The notes beneath the pieces were generated by a model, which searched no databases, was not told the DNA's origin, and saw nothing but the letters and a program-made list of their open reading frames with translations. A stretch of 64,000 bases of DNA. It comes from Lepiota brunneoincarnata (lineage: Eukaryota; Basidiomycota; Agaricomycetes; Agaricales; Agaricaceae). Every line of letters starts with the position of its first letter. The stretch's first letter is position 1. The DNA lies in the NCBI GenBank assembly GCA_023014365.1, contig JAEBUN010000002.1:3782001-3846000 (forward strand), given 5' to 3'. The position numbers were made by a program, and so were the translations under genes. Below are positions 36,580 through 46,724 of the stretch, piece by piece.

Positions 36580-37431
36580 CTACACGTGACCAGCCTCCCG
36601 CATCTTTTTTAACATTGACTCCTGGTCGGAAAAGTCCTCTTGGTGACTGAATGGTACATCTAGCAGCTGATTCTTGAGCCCTGACATGTTGCGAAGGCAT
36701 TCGCGAGGGTAGCCGCCTTGGTTGGTTGACATGGCCGCATTAGGTCATGGCTTAGTGCTGAATATATTCAAAATTTCCCGGTTCATTTCATACATGTTCA
36801 ATATCGTTTTGACCAGAACAATACATAGGTCAGTCAGATACGTTGATTGCGCACTTTCTGAGGATTTAAGCGCCTGATTTTGGGGTGGGCAAAATATTTG
36901 GGGTCATCGCAACATAAATGACCTCTAAATCAAATTCGGCTTGCGCAAGTTGACTCAAAAATATTCTATGATTTCGTTGACACTGAGTTTGATGCAGGTA
37001 TACCAGCGAGCAATGCATATAAACCCCTAATCTTTGCTTTTGTCATGTTCAGTTCTATTATCTGTCAAACAGATCGAGGTCCTATAACGCATTGCTTACA
37101 CCATTTCCCCTGCATTGCACGGATGAGTTGCTTCTGTCCCTGCATTGGAGGAACTAAAGGCGCTGTGCATATGGCTTCGCCTCCCATCCACAACCTACTC
37201 TTTGTGGAGACCAGTTTGGCTGATGCGCCACAACCTGAGTAACTTGGGAAGGACCATAGCGGAATTGGAATAAAGGAATATTATTGGGAGGTTGGACGTG
37301 ATAATTTGGGTGTGTCCCTTGTTGCATGACTCTGATCAGGTCTGACATCCTTAGACTCGTTCGCCCTTACACCTGGGATCTCTCAGGATACACCGATCCC
37401 CAACAAGTCTCTCAAGCGCATCAAAGTCGCT

Positions 37432-37628
37432 GCTAGACTGGATTTGATTTATATGATCGCCTATTCAAGGACCCGCAGCTTTCCCCCAAGCTTGAAGTGC
37501 TTGACTGGGGGGACCTGGGAAACCAATGGAATTTTTTCCCGTCTGTCGATAAACTGGATCCTCTCTCTCCCGTCTCTGCGTCGAGTCAGTCTTCAAATCC
37601 CCCGGGTCGAGATGCAAACCGGGATGGG
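37432..37628 (+). repeat. Diverged repeat, copy 2, inside a possible coding fragment
   Basis: Contains the match to 36042-36092 at about 37451. The open frame continues FDLYDRLFKDPQLSPKLEVL then DWGDLGNQWNFFPSVDKLD before a stop. The composition looks protein-like but I do not recognise the family; there is no start codon or clear splice site, so it is probably a gene relic. Confidence 0.35.
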
Positions 37629-39929
37629 AGGAAGTAGGAAAGTGTTTGAAGGAGTTTCTTCCGGGATGTGACAATGAGGGAATACTCTCTTTTGCTCGCG
37701 ACGGGAGCAGGTTTGATCGTAAACGACTATGGGAATAGATTTACTTAGGGATACGTACAACAGCAATCATAGTATTATGGAGGATATCACATCCTCGGTA
37801 CACCTAGATGATGATAGGCTGAGTGTACGGAAGTCAGACAGCAGAATTCTGCAGTCGACGCATCCCAGACACTATGCTCGTCCCCTCCCCCTCATTCCAC
37901 GAGCCGGAAGCTCGACACGTATGTCAACATGGGTCTCTCGTCCCCCGAGCTGACCAACATAAGAACAGAGTTTAGCACCAGCTAAGAGTACTCTGATGCT
38001 CCGCAACCGAAAATACTCGATGATGACTGAGTCGTATTTCCTGCGACTTCTGCCGCCGCCCTTCACAGGTTGACTTTGCAAACCGCCGCCGAGGGCCATT
38101 TGGGCAATCTTTAATGTGCCAACGTACCTAGGCTCACCTCCCTCTCGTCCCTGCCCTATTTAGCCCACCCTCGCCAGAGTCCTATATCCGTGCACAGCAC
38201 CGAGTCTTCCTTTAACTCTATAAATGTTTTATCTCCTCCTCCGTGGACGCTGGATGGGGAAGAACAAATAGGGGGCCCATTGTACTGGAGGTTTGTTGTT
38301 CGGACAAGGACGAACGCAAGGGCACAGGCGGACAGGAAGGAGGCCATAAACCTGGCTTGCTTTTCGCCAAGTGAGGGTCCACACACCAGCGCAGCCTGCA
38401 TATCGTTGTTGCCTCTTTTTACCGGCCTGTACGTTTGGAGCTGTGTACGTGTGGCTACCCGAACCCTTTCGTTAACGGAATTTTATGGGATCGCTCCTTA
38501 CAGATGGTTGTTTTGTGAATTTATGTATATCCCGATGCAGGTTTAGAAGCACGGCCCAGCTCGGTGCCGTCAAGCCACTCTCGTTGCCATTGTGTGATAT
38601 TTCTTGCTTTGAAATACTCTGTCCCATACGTGCGATCAAGTTCAAGCAGATGCCATCACGCTCATGGACTGAGGCAGCTCCCTCATTCTCAGAATCATTG
38701 GTATGTTAAGTCTTATGTAACTCTTCGCGGGAAAATTCGGCGATATGCAGCAGAACTCAATATCTATCCAACGTGCCGGGCCGTATTCGAACCCAGCGGC
38801 GTACTAGTTAGTGTACCGAGTTAGGACCGATTCAATCTTAAATACCACCTATCACTCTTCATTTGAGCTTCACACACAAGTACTGCTACCTCCTACGCTG
38901 CGACAATATTAAAACAGAAGAATCGGGGCTCCACAACGGGGGCAGGTTCCCTCCTGCGGCGGAACGGAAGACAAGTACGTTGTTCTGGCCGCTCGCCACT
39001 CCTCTTAAGGGTTTTCTATATGTTTTCTAGTCCGGTGCGGTCTTCGGTTCATCCCGTCCAGTCTAATTTAGGATATTCTATTCCCTATCCCCGTGATTAA
39101 ATGCCGACATTTACTTGGATGTTGTGCCTCTGCTCACAGCGACCAACAAGGGTTTAGTGATGCAATGATCATCACCCTATCCACAGCGTGCTTTCCGGTC
39201 CGAGAGGGGGCACCTATGCAAAGAGAATTTCAAAAGCTCTGTAGTCGGCTCCACCAATGCAGCTGTCGTCAGTCAAGTTCGAAGTTCTTTCAGTAAACAG
39301 TTGCGCAGCCTATTGCCAAGTGAGTATGTACCAATTTTTTGGTAACCATTGAGTCTTATGTCATGAATCATTATTCTCACCCACCAATGATCTAGACGCC
39401 AGGTGCATAGGAATTGAGGTTCACGTATTTTAAAGTTTCCGATAGTGTAAGGGGCTAGGTCTATAGAGACGCTGCAGGGCTATATAATGTATTTGTTGCG
39501 TTTATGATTGGAGACTTTCTTCCCCCCTACCATGCGAACTTCCATGGAAGTAGTTCGTCGCCTGGCCATACCGAGTGCGTGGTGTCAATTAATCTTCATG
39601 CTATTCACGCTGACTCCAAAAAGTGGCAGCTTGGCTCGTCTTGCCCTTTGAACTCGCATGGAATTTTGAAAAAGAGCGCAAGTACATATGGAGGTTAGCT
39701 TTACCCGAATAAACGAGTGTATGTTCGGCGTGCTGAATGAACTCCAGAGGCAAAAATCCATATATTAAGGAGATTTATATTTTTTCAAGATATTTCCCAA
39801 TCATATCCCAGTTGTAAGGACATCGCCTGTCTACGTTATATGCGCCTAAACGGATAGCTCCAGGACTAATCTGGTCCTTATTTTTCATTTTAATCGCCCA
39901 CCACTGCCTCAATCCCTGTGTCGGAACTT

Positions 39930-40915
39930 TTTTGGGTATCAATACGCATGCTTGCTTCTCGTGCAGCTTCACTTTGAAGCTATGTTGCTCCTTAGGGGTA
40001 CGTCCTATCGTAATTCGGTTGTGCTTCACCCGTGCTTACTCATCCCTTCTTGTTAGTATCTGCTCTTTATTATCACAACCTTATAATCGTCATCTTGGCG
40101 ATCGTCCTGTTCACAGCGGAGGCAGCGGTTGGGATAGCCGCTTGGGTTATCATATTTCTTCGAGGTGAATTTAATTCAGTGGGTGTTATGAGACCAACTT
40201 TCATTCACTTTGCTCTACCGTGCGTGTGACGAATCCATCCTTCCCATAAAGATTAACTCACAACCCGTCTTAGGGTGCTTTTTCAAGTATGCCAAGCCAT
40301 CATCTGGACACTGATGTGGTTTGGAAGACGCGTCTTATCCAAAAACTATGGTTCAGACGTCGTCAAACGCACGCTTAATCCAGTCCTTCATATTGCGTTT
40401 CGTGATGGAACTATGCTCTTGGCCCTGATGAGCCGTGAGGTACCTTGCTTGTATCGCAATTTCTTTTTGCTCACTCACCCCCTGAAGTTGGATCTGCTGT
40501 GACTATCCCCTATACGGCTGCCATTAACCTGGACGTATTCGTGCTATACCCGTGAGCTGAGCAACGAGCTACGTACAACCTCATGTCTAATCCTCATTAC
40601 ATTCAGGTGTAGCGTGACCCTGTTATCGGCCGCTGTGAGTCATATTCCCAACCCTCGGACTTTATGATCATGGAACTAACCTCATCCCAGTGTTGTCGAC
40701 TGTTGCTAAACGCGTTAAGCGCTAAAACGACGGAAGGTTTCGCGTTAGATACTCAGTGGTCGAGTTCGTCGGATGAGGCCAGCACGTCACCTCCGCCAGA
40801 GCAGTCAAATAAGGGCAACTCGAAGAATAGCCAACAAAACTCTCCCGCGACCTCTCCGTTAACTTCCCAATCAGACACCATTCAAGTCGCTCCCTCTCAC
40901 TCCTCCGTTTTATGA
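39930..40915 (+). pseudogene. Decayed DUF6533-like membrane protein gene
   Basis: Separate exon-like blocks: a hydrophobic stretch IVILAIVLFTAEAAVGIAAW (about 40086-40165) ending before GTGAATTT; a block from 40275 with YGSDVVKRTLNPVLHIAFRDGTMLL, resembling the RDG landmark of the array genes at 1-7.3 kb; and a serine/proline-rich tail ending about 40915 (SSSSDEASTSPPPEQS). No start exon with the YD.LL...REV landmark is visible and the frames do not join cleanly, so it is called a pseudogene. It is much more diverged from the 1-7.3 kb array than those copies are from each other. Confidence 0.4.
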
Positions 40916-41215
40916 GCGTATTTGGAGACACCATGGCTCCGTCCTCCCCCTTTGGCCATGTTGTTGCTTCACCCCGCCGGCTAAAATATTCGCTTGAGAA
41001 TGGATGCAGTACAAGCGCGAATTGTAGCATAGGCGGGCTGGAGCGATCTGCATTAATACTTGCATTTAAGGGTTGGGCTTCGGATTAGCATACTATTTGG
41101 TGCGCTTTGCTCAGGCTAACCCAGAATGATGCCTTTTGGACTGCGTATAGATTTTTTAATCATACTTCGTTAGAAAAAAAAATTGTGCTTATATCCTACT
41201 AGTCATTAGAATGTA
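40916..41215. other. Short intergenic stretch
   Basis: Nothing recognised. Confidence 0.5.
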
Positions 41216-41830
41216 TTAACCTCCCGGGCTTTCATATAACATTAGCCCCTTTGAAATTATCGACGATTTAGCCACTGCTCTGAATCTCTGTTGGTTTGAC
41301 TGGGAAAACCACTCAGCTGGGGCGGGCCGGTACTTGTCTCGAGAACTTCCGCTCGAAAGATTGACCAGCCTTGACCTCTGGCGCTCAAAATGGCGTGTCA
41401 TCATCATATGGCGATGCTGCAGGTTATGTATTGGTGTATATCCATCACCCACCCAGGTGCACATCGATGTAACACGAAGATCAACCCCGACAGTCAGGAG
41501 TGCAAGCATTGGCCCTGTACCACTTCCGGATTCCCGCATCATTTGTTGAAATCAGCTCAAGAAGGTGGATAATGACCAGGGCGTGTATTCATGAGAGACA
41601 ACGATGGGGCGACAAGAGGGAGGGGAGTAAACGGACAAGGTAAGTACTAGTGAACTACACATGTATATAATCTATCTACAGCATGGTCTCTATGAGGTGG
41701 TCAGGGCACCAGTGATTGGCATTCCACCAGTTTTCCAAAATCGCTAATTCCAATATCATTCACCTCTCGATGACTTCAGCACTCGGATTCGACATGGGTC
41801 CGGCAATTCGACCTTTTCCCTACCTTCAGA
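41216..41830 (+). pseudogene. F-box/LRR gene relic
   Basis: A piece near 41336 reads LSRELPLERLTSLDLWRSKW, close to LSQEFPLERLTSLNLRRSRW of the intact gene at 42674 and its copy at 44128. A second match near 41740-41800 (TCACCTCTCGATGACTTC, then ACTCGGATT) corresponds to the LRILHLS region of those genes. The start, the F-box and a continuous frame are missing. It is the most decayed member of the three-gene tandem set. Confidence 0.6.
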
Positions 41831-42673
41831 TACCTACTCCACGGGGGCTATGCTCACCACGGTTACACTGAAGCGTTGCCGCGTTAGTGCTCGCCCTATA
41901 TCGTGGGGATGTGCTTTGACTATCTCGTTTATCTTCGCTTCGATCTCGGTGCAAGACTGAAGTAACCACAACTGCAGGCGCATGTACTGGACTGGCCGGA
42001 GATGGAGGACAGCCGTGTGAACAATACAAGGCGGTTATCTCTTGTCGGATGTTGAAGCAACCAAGGATCTGCCGGCGTGTCTGCTTTGTAGTAACACGTA
42101 GTTCTCACTGCCTGCGCATAAACTGGTAGAAGCGTCTGTCATCGATCTATGTATCTATGTGCCAATGACTCCAAGGTGCCCTGTAGGTGTCACGCCGTGT
42201 AACGCTGTTAGCGAACCAAACAGGCGGGTTTCCCCCGCCTGCCCTGTGGAATTAATTGTTTACTAGTACAAGCCAGTATGGCTGTTTCATTAAGGACTAG
42301 ACAATGAGGAGCAGCAACGAGGGAGAGGAGGGAGGGTAAGGCAGATAATGAGTAGAGAAAAAACACCAGCTTCGAACAGCGGTTACGAAGGTGGTAGTTG
42401 GTTTGACAAGGAAAACCAGGAGTCTGTCTCGTAGTAGCCACCACAGAGAAACAACTCCTTTCCTTGTATGTGTTCACCCGCGGGGTGTTTGCGGCTGCCG
42501 GTGACCTGGGGCCCTTCTTGTGTGTCATCATTGACCTGGCGTAAACAAATCTTTAAGCTCGATTAATGCTACCTGGGCAAGGCACGGCCATGACGTCCAT
42601 GTCTAACACCCCGCACGTGATCCGGCTAAGTGTGTCGTCCTTCGTGCTCACTCCTTGAACGTTAACACCCAGT
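41831..42673. other. Intergenic region upstream of the F-box gene
   Basis: No gene recognised; presumably includes the promoter of the gene starting at 42674. A GGCGGGTTTC.CCCGCC inverted repeat lies near 42221-42240. Confidence 0.4.
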
Positions 42674-43948
42674 ATGCCACCCATCCACATAGACTCACTT
42701 CCTCCTGAAATCCTTGAGGAAATATTTCGTGCAGCCATCCCAATGTCATCCTGTGGCTTCTGTCATTTCCGCAACTTTCTGTGCTCAGTGTCTAGCCGGT
42801 GGAGGGATGTGGCCATATCATGCCCCTGGCTGTGGTCAACCATATATATTAATCTGATACAAAAGTGCGGACGTCCTCCTGTGGATATTATTGACCTTTG
42901 GCTTGCACGCTCCAAAGGTGCACCTCTCGACATCGACTTCTCATGTGCTTACATTGGTGACGACCCAGAGAAGATCAATTATGGGTATCGTGTGTTCATG
43001 CACCTTCATTGCCATGTCCACCGCTGGAAGCGTTTTTCAACTCATTGGCACGAAGGTATTGCGGGAACCCCAGTGTTCGCCAAAGCAGAGCTACTGGAAT
43101 ATGTGAAGGTCGAAGGTTTCGACGATTCTGTTCGTGGTTACTACGGCTATGTCGGTGATTATGACGACAATTCCCCTGCTGGCGAAGAATTTGTCAAAGA
43201 TTCAGCCGCTACTCCAAACCTTCGCTCGCTTGATTTGGCAAGCCGTTCACTCAGGGTGGATCAGTACTTGTCTCAAGAATTTCCGCTCGAGAGATTGACT
43301 AGCCTCAACCTCCGACGCTCACGTTGGCATCGCATAGCCGTACCGGAGATGCTGGAGATCATTTGTCAGTGCATATCTGTCACTCAGATGTACATCGAGA
43401 CAGCATGGAGTGGGATCAAGTCTAAGAACATTTTCTGCCCTCAAACCTCACCTATAACACTTCCAAATCTCCGCATTCTTCATCTCTCGACCCACATATT
43501 CGGATTTGACGTGTTCCAGCATTTCGACTTTCCTAACCTTCAGATCCTCCATGTCGGGCCACTGCGCTTCCCGGGTAGTGATTACGGCTACTCCAGTATC
43601 CCATTCCTATCCCGCTACATTTCAAGTTCCAGGCACTCGTTACAAGTGCTCGCTGTCGAGCATTATACCCTGTGTGCTCTCGAACTTCCCACCTTCTTCT
43701 CTGACCCCGTTGTCTCAAGGATTCCTGTTGTGGGTTTATGCTGGTTTCGGGGAGGTGATCCATCGTGCGATATTGAAGAGCAGTTAATTGAGATAGTCAG
43801 AGCACACCGCCATCATGGAAGACGAACAGTAGTGGGGTGTAGGGCCTTCATGGGGTGGACAGATGCAACCGCGTACGAGACGTTTAGAGAATATCTCTTA
43901 TCGGATGTGGGGGTAGCTGAACCGCATCTGTGGGAATATTTACGTTGA
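42674..43948 (+). CDS. F-box protein with leucine-rich C-terminal region
   Basis: Intronless, 424 residues. The N-terminus IDSLPPEILEEIFRAAIP, followed by SSRWRDVAISCPWLWSTIYI, is a basidiomycete-type F-box, the Skp1-binding part of SCF ubiquitin ligases. The rest has irregular leucine-rich segments (PNLRILHLSTHIFGF, PNLQILHVGPLRF) that would select substrates, which are unknown. Start chosen at the ATG directly before PPIHIDSLP because the paralogue at 44128 starts the same way (MPPIHIDSFP). It is the only intact member of the local triplet. Confidence 0.8.
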   Translation: MPPIHIDSLPPEILEEIFRAAIPMSSCGFCHFRNFLCSVSSRWRDVAISCPWLWSTIYINLIQKCGRPPVDIIDLWLARSKGAPLDIDFSCAYIGDDPEKINYGYRVFMHLHCHVHRWKRFSTHWHEGIAGTPVFAKAELLEYVKVEGFDDSVRGYYGYVGDYDDNSPAGEEFVKDSAATPNLRSLDLASRSLRVDQYLSQEFPLERLTSLNLRRSRWHRIAVPEMLEIICQCISVTQMYIETAWSGIKSKNIFCPQTSPITLPNLRILHLSTHIFGFDVFQHFDFPNLQILHVGPLRFPGSDYGYSSIPFLSRYISSSRHSLQVLAVEHYTLCALELPTFFSDPVVSRIPVVGLCWFRGGDPSCDIEEQLIEIVRAHRHHGRRTVVGCRAFMGWTDATAYETFREYLLSDVGVAEPHLWEYLR

Positions 43949-44127
43949 ATGCTGAATCGGTCTGATTTGTCGTACAATAAATATCGATAAGTCAACTGGA
44001 GTGGATGGGCAGTGCCTTGTAGGTGTATGTATGTACAGTGCGGAGTCCTACACGTGACCTGGTCGGGGCCGCATGCTGCTCGCAGTCATCTCCTTTTATG
44101 CTGGGCTCCAACCTTCTAACACCCAGT

Positions 44128-45386
44128 ATGCCACCTATCCACATAGACTCATTTCCTACTGAAATCCTCATGGAAATCTTTTATGCATACCTTCCAACAC
44201 CGTGCTGTTGCAACTGGAATTTTCGCAACCTCCTATGTTCAGTCTCTCGGCGGTGGAGGGATGTGGTCATATCAAACCCTCGACTGTGGTCAATCATACG
44301 TGTCGAACTAAGGCACAAGTGCAAGCGTCCCCCGGTGGAGATCATTGATCTGTGGCTTGTGCGCTCCAGAGATACACCTCTCGAAATCAAGTTCTCAAGC
44401 GTTGACGTTGGTGACGGTCCAGAGGATATATATTATGGGAATCGCTTGTTGGCGCACCTCAATCGTCATGTACACCGCTGGAAATGTTTTTCAATTCATT
44501 GGCATGAAGGTATCGCAGGAATCCCGACATTCGCCTAAGCAAAGCTATTGGAGTATGTGAAGGCCGAAGGCATTGATGATCCTTATGTCCGTCGTAATGG
44601 TTATAGTGAAGAATTTCTCCGGGGCCTAGCTGCCGCCCCAAATCTCCGTTCATTTGGTTGGGCAGCCCGCTCATATAGAACGAACCTGTATTTATCTCAA
44701 GAGTTTCCGCTCGAGAGATTGAATAGCCTCAACCTCCGACGCAGTTTTCATCTTATAGCCATACCTGAGGTGCTGGAGGTTATGCGTCGGTGTATATCCG
44801 TCAGCCGAATGAGCATCGGCGTAGGACAAAGTTGGATTTCGAGCCCAACAGCTGGAAGCGCAACGTTTGTCCTGTAACACTTCCAAATCTCCGCATCCTT
44901 CACCTCTCGATCATTCCAATACTCGGATTTGAAATCTTCTGGCACTTTGACTTTCCCAACCTTCAGGTCCTCCATCTCGAGCCATTGATGATCACGTACT
45001 ACGATAACGACTACTTCGATCTTGCACCCCTATCTCACTACATTTCAAGTTCTGGGCATTCACTACAGGTCCTCGCTGTCTATGATTGCGGTCTACAGTT
45101 TCAAGGGCTTCCTACGTTCCTCTCTCACCCTGACGTCGCAAGGATCCCTGTGGTAGGTTTGCAGATTTATGGTCCAGGGCGCGATATCGAGGCGCGGATA
45201 AATAAGGCAATCGAAACGCATCCTCGCTGTACAAGGCGAGTACTAGCCTGGAAAAGATTACATTCAAACATGAAGATCATGGCCTTCGTGGGGTGGACGG
45301 ATGTTACCGTGTACAAGACATTTAGAGAATATCTCTTATCGGATGTGGGGGCAACCAGACTGGGGGGTTGGGAATTTTTGGGTTGA
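44128..45386 (+). pseudogene. F-box/LRR paralogue with nonsense codon and frame break
   Basis: Starts MPPIHIDSFPTEILMEIF and follows the 42674 gene along its whole length, ending EYLLSDVGATRLGGWEFLG at 45386. An in-frame TAA at 44536-44538 replaces the lysine codon of the paralogue (GCC AAA GCA), after which the same frame continues. A second lesion near 44800-44860 changes frame before VCPVTLPNLRILHLS. Unlike the +1 breaks elsewhere in the window, this is a nonsense change plus a net -1/+2 shift, as expected for true gene decay. Confidence 0.75.
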
Positions 45387-46724
45387 ATATAGAATTCTTC
45401 TTCCTTGTGATTTATAGCATGTATCAAAGAGTTGGCTGGTAGACACGTCTAAGGAAGGAGATAATCATAAAATTTAAGTGTTTCTCGAGGTTCGTGAGGG
45501 CGGCGCTAAATGTAATTTCGCACGCTTCGCAATTTGCTCAACACTCCGCTCCGATTTCCAGTTTTGCCAGGAATACCCACCTTTGCCCACGGCTTTTGTA
45601 TCCTGGGTTGGGCTTTGCCGCGTGACATACTTGGCCTGGATGGGTAGGGTGAGGCGTAGCAGGGCAGACATTGGTAAGTTTTCGTCTGGAGTCGAATTGC
45701 TGGCGTTTATGCTCACCATGCGACCGCTTCGATTTTCGACACCTGGATCAGAATCTTGGCATTCAATATTTTCAACACTCCTACACGCTCGGCATCTGTC
45801 GTAGGCGTTCATTCACCTATCTTACACCTTTTACCTTCTGGCCTTCTGGATCACCTTGAAGGTAAGTAGATAGAAGCGTATCTGTCGATGGAATTGAGCT
45901 GATGCCACATTAACAGATCCGCGGCCTAGACACTTCCTGCCAGAATTATACGATTCAAGCTCGTGCTTTTGGACGACGCATAACTCCTCTTTGCCCCACT
46001 AGCTATTCCTATGCATTTGGATTGCTTTCTCGTTAGTGTGTTTCTCTCTACCTCTCCCGTTCGCGCGCATATTCACTGACGCTCCTCTCTTTCTCTCAAG
46101 TCTGTCAGTTTGTGTCCTGCGCAATTATCTCAGCATCAGTGCTTGCCACTTAGACCCCGCAAAACACCATCATCACCCTCCACCCTCCTGCCCCGCGTCG
46201 ATGACGAAATGTTCCAAGCCCTCGGGCCACCCCCGAGATCCCGAACCCATTATATTTCCTGTATGTTTGAATGGGCCCGAAAGATGAATGTGCATGACTT
46301 GAGCGCGTCGGCATCATTATGGTTCTGGGCAGGGGCGGCGTGGAGTGTGGGCGTGGGCAAGGCAGCGCCCCATGCTGATTGGACAATTGAGTAATGCTTG
46401 ACGTTACATGACGAGTTCTGACTCCGGGGGCTCTCGCGATGTCAGCGGGGAACCGCATACCAAGTCATTCGCATCAGCCCGTGTGTCGCCGTGTGAGCGG
46501 GGGCGCGGGTGGCGGGGATGCCTGATATGGATATCCCGCCCTTCTGCATGTGACATGTGACCCAGGTCTCCTAATTCACGACCCTCATATCGATCATCTC
46601 TTGGAAACGAGGTCAGGGTCTCAGTTGTATATATATTCGGTGTTGTTAACCTCCTGCCTTGCAACACTGTAACTCTCCCACTCAGCTCTCTCAACTCGAA
46701 TTCGTGCTTTGTTTCTAGTCCGTC
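45387..46724. other. Intergenic region upstream of the ankyrin gene
   Basis: No gene recognised; open frames of about 110 codons overlap on both strands near 45474-45812 without motifs. Contains the shared element at 46518-46563 and a likely promoter before 46725. Confidence 0.5.
46518..46563. promoter_or_regulatory. Second copy of the shared ATATGG/ATCCCGCC element
   Basis: Counterpart of 34842-34885; lies in the presumed promoter of the ankyrin-repeat gene beginning at 46725. Confidence 0.3.

Larger units (their letters stand above)
34554..39899. other. Gene-poor 5.3-kb region
   Basis: No gene is supported. It holds a pentanucleotide GTGAT-type run (about 34874-34897), a 38-bp perfect palindrome (35558-35595), a TAA microsatellite (about 36555-36579) and two diverged copies of a ~50-base segment (36042 and 37451). 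Other open frames are short and without recognisable motifs. Confidence 0.5.

Noticed and set aside
38750..38830. Possible tRNA B-box (GGTTCGAAT-like) on the minus strand
   Set aside because: The T-arm does not pair and no acceptor stem or A-box could be found around it.
45474..45812. Overlapping ~110-codon frames on both strands
   Set aside because: Each is the mirror of the other, no family features and no exons joining them.
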